A stretch of DNA of 64,000 nucleotides from positions 1-64,000 of the forward strand of contig NZ_JAFFQY010000002.1 in the NCBI RefSeq assembly GCF_017311575.1, written 5' to 3'. The position numbers and the translations under genes are program-made. The DNA is from Roseococcus thiosulfatophilus (GTDB taxonomy: Bacteria > Pseudomonadota > Alphaproteobacteria > Acetobacterales > Acetobacteraceae). How positions within the stretch are numbered: position 1 is the first letter of the stretch; the number at the start of each line of letters is the position of its first letter. The notes beneath the pieces are model-generated. The model made no database searches. It was given only the letters and a program-made list of their open reading frames with translations, and was not told where the DNA came from. Of the stretch, positions 49,106 through 58,048 are shown piece by piece.

Positions 49106-50989
49106 TCACACCGCCCAGCAGGCGCAGCCCAGCGCCCCCCAGAACCCCTGCTGGTCGCGCACCGGGGCCTCCAGCCGTGCCCAGGCATGGGCGTGGCCGT
49201 GGACACCGCAGGCGCTGCCGCAGCCGCAGGCCGCATCGGCGTTGACGCGCTCGGCCACGAAGCTCCGCCGCATGCCCTCGGCGCGGCGCTGATAGCCGCC
49301 GAAGGTGCGAACGGGCGACCAGTCGGGCAGCACGGGCGGCGGGGGCGGCGCCAGCGGCGCGAAGCCGCCGGCGCCATACACCACCTTGCCGCCGAGGATC
49401 GTCAGCACCGCCTCGAGGTGGGTGATCTCGTCCTCGGGCACGCTGAAATAGTCATCCGAGAGCACGGCGAGGTCGGCCAGTTGCCCGGGCGCGATCCGGC
49501 CCTTCTTGCCGTCCTCGGTCGAGAACCAGGTGTTGGCCTCGGTCCAGAGGCGCAGCGCCTCCTCCCGGTCCAGCCGGTTGGCGGGCGGGCGCGTCCGCAG
49601 CCCGCCCACCGTGCGGCCGGTGACCAGCCAGGCGAGGCTCACCCACGGGTTGTAGGTGGCGACGCGCGTGGCATCCGTCCCCGCCCCGACCGGCACGCCG
49701 GCGGCCATCATGCGCCGGATCGGCGGCGCGCGCTCGGCCGCTTCGGTGCCATAGCGGGCGGCGAAGTCCTCGCCCTGAAAGGCCAGGCGGTGCTGCACGG
49801 CGATGCCGCCGCCGAGTGCCGCCACGCGGTCTATGTTGCGGTCGCTGATCGTCTCCGCGTGGTCGAAGATCCAGTGCAGGCCACCGATGGGCTGGTCGCG
49901 GTTGACCTTCTCGAACACGTCGAGCGCGCGGGTGATCGTCTCGTCATAGGTGGCGTGCAGGCGCCAGGGCCAGCGGTTCTCCACCAGCTTGCGCACCACG
50001 GCTTCGAGCTGGCCTTCCATGCTCTCCGGCAGGTCGGGGCGGGGCTGGCGGAAATCCTCGAAGTCGGCGGCGGAGAAGACTAGCATCTCACCGGCGCCAT
50101 TGTGGCGGAGGCTGTCGTCGCCCTGGCCCGGGCTGACCATCCGGCCCCAACGGGAGAAATCCTCCAGCTCCTCGCCGGCCTTCTGGGTGAAGAGGTTGTA
50201 GGCGATGCGCAGCGTCAGCTCGCCATCGGCGTGCAGCGCGCGGATGATGGCGTAGTCGTCCGGATAGTTCTGGAAGCCGCCGCCGGCATCGATGACGCTG
50301 GTGACGCCGAGGCGGTTCAACTCCCGCATGAAGTGGCGCGTCGAGTTGCGCTGCGCGTCGGGATCGAGCTTCGGGCCGCGGGCCAGCGTCGCGTAGAGGA
50401 TCATCGCGTTGGGCTTGGCGAGCAGCAGGCCGGTCGGATTGCCGGCCGCGTCGCGCTGGATTTCCCCGCCGGGTGGGTTCGGCGTGTCCTTCGTGTAGCC
50501 GACCGCGCGCAGGGCGGCCTGGTTGAGCAGGGCGCGGTCATAGAGGTGCAGGATGAACACGGGCGTGTCGGGCGCCGCGGCGTTCAGCTCGTCGAGCGTG
50601 GGCAGGCGTTTCTCGGCGAACTGGTGCTCGGTGAAGCCGCCCACGACGCGCACCCAATGCGGCGGCGGCGTCGCCTGCGCCTGGCGGCGCAGCATCGCCA
50701 TGCCGTCGGACAGCGAGGGCACGCCGTCCCATCGCAGTTCCAGGTTGTAGTTGAGGCCGCCGCGGATCAGGTGCGTGTGGCTGTCAATCAGGCCAGGAAT
50801 GACCCGCCGCCCGCCGAGGTCCACCCGCCGCGTGCGCGGCCCGGCCAGCGCCATCGCCTCGGCCTCGTCGCCCGCGAGAAGGATCTTCCCTTCGCCGATC
50901 GCGACGGCCTGGGCCTGCGGGTTCGAGGGGTCGAGCGTCGTGATCCGGCCGTTGAACAGGACAAGATCGGGTTCGGAAGTCTCCGGCAC
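49106..50989 (-). CDS. Amidohydrolase family 3 (YtcJ-like) with Cys/His-rich C-terminal tail
   Basis: 627 residues. Metal site H-T-H in PGLIDSHTHLIRGG, the later DHAETI and GTDAT motifs, and the ADLAVLSDDY ending are those of YtcJ-like amidohydrolases. After the enzyme ends at about residue 555 a tail follows with C-G-C-G-S-A-C-G-V-H-G-H-A-H and G-C-A-C-W, a possible metal-binding module. The start is GTG. Substrate unknown; it is directly upstream of the MFS gene on the same strand. Confidence 0.88.
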   Translation of the reverse strand: MPETSEPDLVLFNGRITTLDPSNPQAQAVAIGEGKILLAGDEAEAMALAGPRTRRVDLGGRRVIPGLIDSHTHLIRGGLNYNLELRWDGVPSLSDGMAMLRRQAQATPPPHWVRVVGGFTEHQFAEKRLPTLDELNAAAPDTPVFILHLYDRALLNQAALRAVGYTKDTPNPPGGEIQRDAAGNPTGLLLAKPNAMILYATLARGPKLDPDAQRNSTRHFMRELNRLGVTSVIDAGGGFQNYPDDYAIIRALHADGELTLRIAYNLFTQKAGEELEDFSRWGRMVSPGQGDDSLRHNGAGEMLVFSAADFEDFRQPRPDLPESMEGQLEAVVRKLVENRWPWRLHATYDETITRALDVFEKVNRDQPIGGLHWIFDHAETISDRNIDRVAALGGGIAVQHRLAFQGEDFAARYGTEAAERAPPIRRMMAAGVPVGAGTDATRVATYNPWVSLAWLVTGRTVGGLRTRPPANRLDREEALRLWTEANTWFSTEDGKKGRIAPGQLADLAVLSDDYFSVPEDEITHLEAVLTILGGKVVYGAGGFAPLAPPPPPVLPDWSPVRTFGGYQRRAEGMRRSFVAERVNADAACGCGSACGVHGHAHAWARLEAPVRDQQGFWGALGCACWAV

Positions 50990-51150
50990 GGTCTAAGCCT
51001 CCAGGGGATGGCGGAATGATCCGGTCGCGACGGCCGCGCCGGGGCCGGTGATGAGGTGGCGGCGGAGGAACACGGCGCATCTCGCTCGCACCCGCGCATC
51101 GGAGATTCCGCGCGCCACCTCGGCACCGGTCCCCAAGGCGCGGCCGTCCA

Positions 51151-51843
51151 TCATGCCTTCGTCTTGAGCGCCTCGAGAGCCAGCCGGGCGGCGCCGGCCG
51201 AGGAGGCCGGGTTCTGGCCGGTGATCAGCAGGCCGTCCTGCACGACATGCGGGGCCCAATCCGGGCCGCTGGAATAGAGGCCGCCCTTCGCCTTCAGATC
51301 ATCTTCGAGAAGGAACGGCACTACCCTGGTCAGGCCGACGGCTTCTTCCTCGGCATTGGTGAAGCCGGCCACCTTCCTGCCTTCGATCAGCAGGCGGCCC
51401 TCCGGGGTCTTCACATGGCGCAGCGCCGCCGGCGCGTGGCAGACCAGCGCGACCGGCTTCTTCGCCGCCAGGAAGCCCTCGATCAAGGCGGCCGAAACCG
51501 GGCTTTCGGCCAAGTCCCACATCGGGCCATGGCCACCCGGATAGAAGACCGTGTCGAAGCCCCCCTGGTCCACCTCCGCCAGCTTCACGGTGTTCGCCAG
51601 CGCCTTGCCTGCCTCCGGATCCGCCTCGAAGCGGCGAGTGTCCTCGGTCTGGAAGCCGGGCTCGTTGCTCTTCGGGTCGAGCGGCGGCTGGCCGCCCTTG
51701 GGCGACGCCAGCACGATCTCGAAGCCGGCATCCTTGAAGACGTAGTAGGGGGCCGCGAGCTCCTCGAGCCAGAAGCCCGTCTTGCGGCCCGTGTCGCCGA
51801 GTTCGTCATGCGACGTCAGAACCATCAGGACCTTCATGGTCAC
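51151..51843 (-). CDS. DJ-1/PfpI family protein (Hsp31-like)
   Basis: 230 residues. The nucleophile elbow LVCHAPAAL with Cys135-His136, the acidic partner in GFWLEEL (Glu27) and the Y-P-G-G-H-G-P-M-W-D-L loop match the class with glutathione-independent glyoxalase activity, which removes methylglyoxal. This fits the detoxification character of the area. It starts 52 bp after the XapX gene on the same strand. The 161 bp to its left, up to the amidohydrolase start, hold no gene. Confidence 0.9.
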   Translation of the reverse strand: MTMKVLMVLTSHDELGDTGRKTGFWLEELAAPYYVFKDAGFEIVLASPKGGQPPLDPKSNEPGFQTEDTRRFEADPEAGKALANTVKLAEVDQGGFDTVFYPGGHGPMWDLAESPVSAALIEGFLAAKKPVALVCHAPAALRHVKTPEGRLLIEGRKVAGFTNAEEEAVGLTRVVPFLLEDDLKAKGGLYSSGPDWAPHVVQDGLLITGQNPASSAGAARLALEALKTKA

Positions 51844-51891
51844 TCTCCTTCGGTGGAAGTCCGGCGGGGGGTGCGCGACCGCCTGCTCCGA

Positions 51892-52170
51892 TCAATCCAG
51901 GGGCGCGTGCCGCGGGGGCACGTCCGGCCGCGCATGGCGTCCCGGGAGCTGCCCGAGCACGTGGTGCGAGCACTCGGCCAGGCCGATGGCGGCACGCAGC
52001 GACTCGCCCTTCATCAGGTTGCGCGCGACCGGGACGATCTGCTCGCCGATCAGGATGCCCAGCAGGCCGACCAGGGCCACCACGGGCGGCGCCGGTGAGC
52101 GCACGTTGAGCAGGCTGTAGACCACGCCGACGAGCAGCCCGGCGGCGAGTGAGGCGATATGGAGTGTCAT
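51892..52170 (-). CDS. XapX domain (DUF1427) small membrane protein
   Basis: 92 residues with two hydrophobic segments: L-A-A-G-L-L-V-G-V-V-Y-S-L-L and P-P-V-V-A-L-V-G-L-L-G-I-L-I-G-E-Q, the XapX signature, plus a soluble tail. XapX proteins are short, inner-membrane and of unknown role, and often sit beside stress or detoxification genes, as here. Confidence 0.85.
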   Translation of the reverse strand: MTLHIASLAAGLLVGVVYSLLNVRSPAPPVVALVGLLGILIGEQIVPVARNLMKGESLRAAIGLAECSHHVLGQLPGRHARPDVPPRHAPLD

Positions 52171-52346
52171 GCACGCGCTCCTCGAACATCAGGGGATCCG
52201 CGGAACGCGGCCGAGGATCTTGTCGTCCTCGACATGGCGATGGCCGGCGGCGGCCTCGGAGAGGCGGAACCGCCTCTCGATCGGGAGGTGGAGACGCTTC
52301 GGCGCCGCGGATGGGTACGGCGCCGATGATCCCGCTCCCTGTCGGG

Positions 52347-53189
52347 TCAGGCCGCATCGCGCACGAAGGCGAGCAGGTCGCGGTTCAGCACCTCGGCGTT
52401 CACCGTCAGCATCCCGTGCGAGAAGCCCGGATAGGCCTTCAGCGTGCCGTTCTTCAGCAGCTTGACCGCGATCCGGGCCGAGCTGTCGATCGGCACGATC
52501 TGGTCGTCCTCGCCGTGCATCACCAGCGTCGGCACGGTGATGGCCTTCAAATCCGCGGTCTGGTCCGTCTCCGAGAAGGCCTTGATGCCCTCGTAATGGG
52601 CCTTGGCGCTGCCCATCATGCCCTGGCGCCACCAGTTCTGGATCATGCCCTCATGCACCGTGGCGCCGGGGCGATTGAAGCCGAAGAACGGCCCCGCGGG
52701 CACGTCCCGGAAGAACTGCGCGCGATTGGCCGCCAGCCCGTTGCGGAGGCCGTCGAACACCTCCATCGGCAGCCCGCCGGGATAGGCATCGGTCTTGAGC
52801 ATGATCGGCGGGATGGCCGCCACCAGCACGGCCTTGGCGACGCGCCCGGCCGGCTCGCCATGCTTCGCCACATAGCGCGCGACCTCGCCGCCGCCGGTGG
52901 AGTGGCCGACATGCACCGCGTTGCGCAGGTCGAGATGCTCCGCCACGGCGAAGGCATCCGCCGCGTAGTGGTCCATGTCGTGGCCGTCGGAGACCTGCGC
53001 CGAGCGGCCATGGCCGCGCCGGTCATGCGCGACGACGCGATAGCCATTGTGCAGGAAGAACAGCAGCTGCGCGTCCCAGTCGTCGGACGACAGCGGCCAG
53101 CCGTGATGGAACATGATGGGCTGCGCGTCGCGCGGGCCCCAGTCCTTGTAGAAGATCTCGACGCCGTCGCGGGTGGTCACGGTGGGCAT
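52347..53189 (-). CDS. Alpha/beta hydrolase, non-heme chloroperoxidase-like
   Basis: 280 residues. Ser97 in VGHSTGGGE is the nucleophile; H-H-G-W-P-L-S-S-D-D-W, H-D-R-R-G-H-G-R-S and the acid/His pair (GEDDQIVPI, GFSHGM) are present. This group is called cofactor-free haloperoxidase but natural activity is often perhydrolase or esterase. Start at 53189 matches the family N-terminus. The 157 bp between the XapX start and this gene's stop at 52190-52346 hold no gene. Confidence 0.9.
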   Translation of the reverse strand: MPTVTTRDGVEIFYKDWGPRDAQPIMFHHGWPLSSDDWDAQLLFFLHNGYRVVAHDRRGHGRSAQVSDGHDMDHYAADAFAVAEHLDLRNAVHVGHSTGGGEVARYVAKHGEPAGRVAKAVLVAAIPPIMLKTDAYPGGLPMEVFDGLRNGLAANRAQFFRDVPAGPFFGFNRPGATVHEGMIQNWWRQGMMGSAKAHYEGIKAFSETDQTADLKAITVPTLVMHGEDDQIVPIDSSARIAVKLLKNGTLKAYPGFSHGMLTVNAEVLNRDLLAFVRDAA

Positions 53190-53301
53190 GGTGGGGGCTC
53201 CTTGGGGGTTGGTGCGGCTGAAGGCCGCGGCGGGCGCGGCCTTCTGGGCGGCGCACACCGGGTCTATCAGGGCCGGTCCTCGGTCGGCGTCGCGCCGGGC
53301 C

Positions 53302-53964
53302 TCAATGCCCCTCGGACGCGTTGAACATCGTCTTGGCGTAGGTGATGCCGAGGCCGTAGGCCCCGCCGAGCTCGCGCGCGATGCCCGTCGTCATGTCGTA
53401 GGTTTCGCCGCGCGCCCAGTCGCGCTGCAGCTCCAGCAGGTATTGCAGGGACGTCATGGGCTGCGCGCCCGCCTGCACCATGCGGTCCATGGCGCGGTCA
53501 TGCGCCTCGTCGGAGACGTCGCCGCAGGCATCGGCGATGACGAGCACCTCGAAGCCTTGGTCGAGCGCGGAGAGCGCCGGGCCCACGATGCACACCGAGG
53601 TCCACAGCCCCGCGAGCACGACGCGCGCCTTGCCCAGCCGGTTGACCTCCGCGATCACCGCCTCGTCCTCCCAGGTGTTCATGCTGGTGCGGTCCAGCAG
53701 CGCCTGGCCTGGGAAGGCCGCGGTGATCTCGTCGAACATCGGGCCGGAGAAGCTGGCCGCCGCGACGGTGGTCAGGATCGTGGACACCCCGAAGCCCTTG
53801 GCGGCGCGGCTGATGAGCGCCGCGTTGCCGCGCAGCGTCATGGCGTCAATGGACTTCGTGGCGAAGGCCATCTGCGATTGGAAGTCGATCATGATCAGCG
53901 TGTGGTCGCGCGGCGTCAGCAGCAGCTTTCCAGGGGTCGCGCTGGCCTTGGGCATCGCCTGCAT
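53302..53964 (-). CDS. Isochorismatase-like (YcaC-type) hydrolase, second copy
   Basis: 220 residues with Asp27 (IMIDFQ) and Cys125 (GLWTSVCIV) of the catalytic triad and the L-Q-R-D-W-A-R region shared with the gene at 40966-41619. Overall similarity to that protein is moderate, by eye about a third. The start follows GGAGCGATTCT. It is preceded by copy 2 of the conserved promoter region and lies upstream of the chloroperoxidase-like gene, 112 bp away. Confidence 0.9.
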   Translation of the reverse strand: MQAMPKASATPGKLLLTPRDHTLIMIDFQSQMAFATKSIDAMTLRGNAALISRAAKGFGVSTILTTVAAASFSGPMFDEITAAFPGQALLDRTSMNTWEDEAVIAEVNRLGKARVVLAGLWTSVCIVGPALSALDQGFEVLVIADACGDVSDEAHDRAMDRMVQAGAQPMTSLQYLLELQRDWARGETYDMTTGIARELGGAYGLGITYAKTMFNASEGH

Positions 53965-54061
53965 AGAATCGCTCCATCGTCGGAAGGGCGGGCGGCCGGA
54001 TTGCGGGTGCACCCGGCCGGGACGCCTCTGATGGGCGGAGATTGGAAAAGCCGGCCGGGTG

Positions 54062-54114
54062 GAAACAATTGTCTGATGGTATGGGCCGCATTGAACCTGT
54101 GGCTACCGGGGGCA
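54062..54114 (-). promoter_or_regulatory. Conserved promoter region, copy 2 (shared with 40814-40866)
   Basis: On the minus strand the core CATACCATCAGACAATTGTT occupies 54083-54064, identical to copy 1. About 44 of 53 bases agree over the whole segment, and the core lies 99 bases before the start codon. GACAAT could be the -10, with TTCAA 17 bases upstream. It points to one regulator for both hydrolase genes. Confidence 0.7.
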
Positions 54115-54147
54115 AGGCGCCTTCCCGCGGAACGAGCCCAGGCGCGG

Positions 54148-54522
54148 TCAGGCCCGATGCGCCATCGCTGAACGGATGCACGCGAGCAGCGCGTCAGGCC
54201 GCACCGGCTTGGGCAGGTAGCAACGGACCCCCGCCTCGAGCGCGCTGGTGCGGGACGCCTCGGTGGCGTGCGCGGTCATGATGATGGTCGGCACCGGCGT
54301 GCCGCCGCCGCGCAGATGCCGATAGAGGTCCAGCCCCGTCATGCCAGGCATCCGCATGTCCACGATCAGGCAGGCGGTCCGGGCCAGGCTGCCGGATCGC
54401 AGGAAGGCCGAGGCGCTGTGGAACTCCGCCACCCTGTAGCCGAACGACCGGACCAGTGCGGCAACCGCCTCGCAGGCCGCCTCGTCGTCGTCCACGATCG
54501 CCACGAGAGGTGTGCTGTCCAT
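54148..54522 (-). CDS. Single-domain response regulator (FixJ-type receiver)
   Basis: 124 residues, a receiver domain only. Asp11-13 form the metal pocket, Asp55 (VDMRMPGMTG) is the phosphorylation site, and the switch Thr (MTAH) and Lys (PKP) are present. There is no output domain, so it acts by protein contact or as a phosphate sink. It is 159 bp downstream of a FixJ-type regulator on the same strand and likely belongs with that two-component system. Confidence 0.9.
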   Translation of the reverse strand: MDSTPLVAIVDDDEAACEAVAALVRSFGYRVAEFHSASAFLRSGSLARTACLIVDMRMPGMTGLDLYRHLRGGGTPVPTIIMTAHATEASRTSALEAGVRCYLPKPVRPDALLACIRSAMAHRA

Positions 54523-54681
54523 CCTGTCCTTTGCCGATGGCGCCGATCTTTGATCCCTTCGCGCATCGGCGCCTGGCCCGGCATGCGACGGGGCGCGGGC
54601 GTCGCTGCCCCGCGGGACGATCCCGCCGGCACATCCTCGGGCGGCGGATCGGGTCGCGGCAACTATACCAAGGTATGCGGC

Positions 54682-55305
54682 CTAGCCGCCCCGGCCATCT
54701 GCGGACAACCGGTCGGCCATGCGGACCAGCTCCGGCAGTGACCTCGCCTGCATCTTGGCCATGACCTGGGCGCGGTGGACCTTCACCGTCACCTCCGCAA
54801 GCTCCAGCTCCGCGGCGATCTGCTTGTTCAGCTGCCCGGCGGCGACGAGCGCCATGACCTCGCGCTCCCTGGCCGTCAGCGAGTCGAAGCGGGCCTGCAG
54901 GGCGGCAAGCGCGGTGGCGGCGGCGCGGCGGCCCGTGTCGAGCTCCAGGGCGCGATGGACGGCGTCGAGCAGATCCTGGTCCCGGAACGGCTTGGTGAGG
55001 AACTCGATCGCCCCGGCCTTCATCGCGGCCACCGACATGGGCACGTCGCCATGCCCCGTGATGAAGACGATCGGCAGCAGGATCCCGTCCGCCGCGAGCT
55101 GCCGTTGCAGATCAAGCCCGCTTTGCCCCGGCAGCCGCACGTCGAGCACGAGGCATCCCGCCAGCTCTGCCATGCGCTGCCGGTGCTCGAGCAGGTCGCG
55201 TGTGCACTCGAACGCCTCCACCACATGGCCCACCGACCGCAGCAGGCTTTGCAGCGCCTCGCGCACCGCCTGGTCGTCATCCACGATGAAGACGACGGAT
55301 GTCAT
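54682..55305 (-). CDS. FixJ/NarL-type response regulator with LuxR HTH
   Basis: 207 residues: receiver (Asp55 in LDVRLPGQSG; F-R-D-Q-D-L-L-D-A-V end), a linker helix, then a LuxR HTH (LTAREREVMALVAAGQLNKQIA and VTVKVHRAQVMAKM). Such regulators activate promoters upon phosphorylation. It overlaps the sensor kinase gene by four bases, and the kinase should phosphorylate it. Confidence 0.94.
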   Translation of the reverse strand: MTSVVFIVDDDQAVREALQSLLRSVGHVVEAFECTRDLLEHRQRMAELAGCLVLDVRLPGQSGLDLQRQLAADGILLPIVFITGHGDVPMSVAAMKAGAIEFLTKPFRDQDLLDAVHRALELDTGRRAAATALAALQARFDSLTAREREVMALVAAGQLNKQIAAELELAEVTVKVHRAQVMAKMQARSLPELVRMADRLSADGRGG

Positions 55306-56921
55306 CGGGCCCGCTCCTCGGCGAAGGGGGCGGGGCGCGCGGCGCAGGGCAGCGCGAAGTGGAAGATCGCGCCCGCCGGGGCGTTGTCGGAGGCCCAGAG
55401 CCGGCCGCCATGCGCCTCAAGGATCAGGCGGGAGACGGTCAGCCCCACGCCCAGGCCGTTGGGCTTCGTCGTGAAGAAGGGCTGGAAGAGACGGTCGGCA
55501 TGCGCTGGCGGCAGGCCGATGCCAGAGTCTGCCACCGAGACGACCACCTCACCGGCCGACATGGCGGTGGAAGTGACGCGAAGGACCCGCTCGCCATCCG
55601 TCACCGTCCTCATGGCGTCAATGGCATTGGTGACGAGGTTCGCGATGATCTGCTCGATCTGCACCCGGTTCCCCGACACCAACGGCAGGTCCGGGTCCAG
55701 CTCGGTCTGCATGACGACATGGGCCGCCCGGCATTCGTCCCTGTAGCAGTCCAGCACGTCGCGGATGAGCTGGTTGATGTTGAGCTGCCCGCGGTCTTCG
55801 TCGCGCTTGCTGAACGTGGTGCGGATGCCCTCGACCACCTTCCCGGCACGGTGGCCGTCCCTCGCGATGCGCGTGAGCGCGGCGCGCGCCTCCTCCACAT
55901 CGGGTCGCTCCCGCGCCAGCCAGCGCAGGCCGGCATCGGCGTTGGTGACCATGCTGGCCAGCGGCTGGTTGATCTCGTGCGCGACGGCGGCGGAGAAGGC
56001 CTGCAGCGTCACCATCCTGTCCTCGTGCGCACGGCGTTCGGCCGCGGCGGACCGGGCGAGCCTGGCCGAAAGGGAGGCGGCCTCGGCCAGCAGCACGATC
56101 AGGACCACGCTCGCGGCGGCGAGGCTGTAGAGCCGGCCCGCCCACCAGCCGACGCTGAACTGCAGGCCGGCACTGACGAATGACAGCAAGACGAGATCGA
56201 TCGTCAGCGCGCAGATGACCACCAGCAGGCAGAGGTCCAGGACCGATCGTCCGAACAGCCCGAGCAGCACGATCAGCACCGCGTACAGGGCCAGGGCGAC
56301 GATCGGCACGTACATCCAGACATGGGTGATCCGCCGGCCTTCATCCACGAAGACCGGCAGCAGGTCCTGGTTCCCGAGGATGGTCCAGGTGACGCCGGCG
56401 ACCACGACCGCGACCGCCGCGACGGAGCCCACGATCATGGCTGGAACCATCCTGCCCGCAGGCACCTCCCCGCTCCGCCGCAGCATGGCGTATGCCAGAA
56501 GGAAAAGCGGGCAGCCGATGCGTCGCATCGCCGCGATGGAAGCCGTCGTCTGCTGCCCTGCCTCGGCAAGGCCCAGCGAAGCGACCACGGTGGGAAAGGA
56601 GAGCGCCCAGGGAACGGCCATGAAGCCCGAGTAGAGGTAGGCGATGGCGAGCACCAGGATCGCCGGGGACCGCTGGACGGCGAACAGCGACAGGAGGAGC
56701 GCCGCGGTGATCATCTCGGTGGTGAAGACCGCGGCGGTATAGGCCAGCACCATGGGCTCGCTGCCTTCGAGCCTGTTCCGCGCGAAGGGCGCCACCAGCA
56801 GCATTGCGCCCAGGAGAACGGCGACCACACCGAGGGCGAAGAGCTTCTGCTCCCTGTTCGGTGGGGAATTGGACACCAGCAACGCCTGCTCGTTCCGCCC
56901 CCCTGGGCTGGCTGCTTCCAC
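55302..56921 (-). CDS. Sensor histidine kinase with MASE-like membrane domain
   Basis: 539 residues. N-terminal part holds about eight membrane segments (about 25-270) in a MASE-type arrangement without a periplasmic or PAS domain, so the signal is probably in the membrane. The HisKA box AVAHEINQPLASM carries the phosphorylated His; N box (NLVTNAIDAM), G1 (ADSGIGLPP), F and G2 (GVGLTVSR) follow. FixL/TodS-like. GTG 56921 is the longest start and the true one may be a little inside. Confidence 0.9.
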   Translation of the reverse strand: MEAASPGGRNEQALLVSNSPPNREQKLFALGVVAVLLGAMLLVAPFARNRLEGSEPMVLAYTAAVFTTEMITAALLLSLFAVQRSPAILVLAIAYLYSGFMAVPWALSFPTVVASLGLAEAGQQTTASIAAMRRIGCPLFLLAYAMLRRSGEVPAGRMVPAMIVGSVAAVAVVVAGVTWTILGNQDLLPVFVDEGRRITHVWMYVPIVALALYAVLIVLLGLFGRSVLDLCLLVVICALTIDLVLLSFVSAGLQFSVGWWAGRLYSLAAASVVLIVLLAEAASLSARLARSAAAERRAHEDRMVTLQAFSAAVAHEINQPLASMVTNADAGLRWLARERPDVEEARAALTRIARDGHRAGKVVEGIRTTFSKRDEDRGQLNINQLIRDVLDCYRDECRAAHVVMQTELDPDLPLVSGNRVQIEQIIANLVTNAIDAMRTVTDGERVLRVTSTAMSAGEVVVSVADSGIGLPPAHADRLFQPFFTTKPNGLGVGLTVSRLILEAHGGRLWASDNAPAGAIFHFALPCAARPAPFAEERAR

Positions 56922-57397
56922 CTGTGTCCCCGGCCTTATGATCCCGATCCCGCTGTTTGCCAGCGAGGCGGCGCAATACGCGCCTCCTATACACCACGGT
57001 CATGTTCGCCGACCAACCGATCCATGGCGCGCGCCGCTGGCCGTGAACCGCAAGTAGATGTCTCTCCCCCTGGTTAGCCATCATGGGTGCGCAGGCGGAG
57101 GGCGCCGTTGCCACAGCTGTCCCGATCGCCCTCATCGCCATGGTGTCGCGGGGGAGCGGACGCTCAACCTCCCGCACCTTGATTCTCCGCCGCGGGATCA
57201 TCCATCCACAAAGCGGCACCCGGTCGTCGCGCGGACCGCGCGCCGCGATCTTTTTCTTCGCGGGGGTCCGGCCGGAAGGCTATCGTGCGGCACGACGCGG
57301 CCCCGTGGTCGCGGTCAAGGCGCCTGGCGGGCGCGCGGTCGCGAGGACGCGCGGATCGGCCGCCGGGGAGAGCCACCCACCGGAAGGCGGAGACATC
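56922..57397. other. Intergenic stretch of 476 bp between the kinase and the FMN reductase
   Basis: Divergent promoter region of the kinase (left) and the reductase (right). No gene, hairpin or convincing promoter could be picked out, and open frames across it look like GC-driven noise. A GGAAGGCGGAGAC ribosome site ends it, before the reductase ATG. Confidence 0.5.
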
Positions 57398-57988
57398 ATG
57401 GCCCTGAAGCTGCTCGTCCTCTACGGCTCCTATCGCTCGGACCGGGCCGGCATCCGGCTCGCCCGATTCCTGGTCGAGGCGTTCACGGCGCAAGGGGCCG
57501 AGGCCGAGCTGGTGGATGCCAAGGCGCTCGGCCTGCCCATGCTGGACCGGATGTACAAGGAGCATCCGGCCGGAGAGGCACCCGAGGTGCTGGAGACCCT
57601 GGCCAGGAAGATCCGGGGGGCCGATGGCTTCGTGCTGGTCGCCGGCGAGTACAACTGGGGCGTCCAGCCGGGGCTCAAGAACCTCACGGACCATTTCCTC
57701 GAGGAATGGTTCTGGCGGCCCGCGGCCATCGCCAGCTACTCGGCCGGCCGGCTGGGCGGCGCGCGGGCCAACCTGGCCTGGCACGGGACGCTCTCCGAGA
57801 TGGGCATGGTCGTCATCTCGAGCACCTTGACGGTCGGCGCCATCACCGCGTCGCTCGACGAGGAAGGCAGACCCACCGGCGAGGGCGGCGCGGCGCTGGC
57901 ACGGGCATTTCCGCGCTTCGCCGATGACCTGGCCTGGTGGGCCGAGGCGGCGCGCCGTCAGCGCGAACACCGGGCGCCGCCCTACTGA
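57398..57988 (+). CDS. NADPH-dependent FMN reductase family protein
   Basis: 196 residues of flavodoxin-like fold: V-L-Y-G-S-Y-R-S-D-R-A-G at the phosphate loop, and V-L-V-A-G-E-Y-N-W-G-V-Q-P-G-L-K-N at the flavin site, the family signature. Members reduce FMN, quinones or azo compounds with NAD(P)H. Two-electron quinone reduction would suit the detoxification genes on this stretch. The start follows GGAAGGCGGAG. Confidence 0.9.
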   Translation: MALKLLVLYGSYRSDRAGIRLARFLVEAFTAQGAEAELVDAKALGLPMLDRMYKEHPAGEAPEVLETLARKIRGADGFVLVAGEYNWGVQPGLKNLTDHFLEEWFWRPAAIASYSAGRLGGARANLAWHGTLSEMGMVVISSTLTVGAITASLDEEGRPTGEGGAALARAFPRFADDLAWWAEAARRQREHRAPPY

Positions 57989-58048
57989 CGGGGCCGGGGC
58001 CTCGGCGCCGCGTCCGTCGCCGGGGGCGATGCCCCGCCCCCGCGGATC

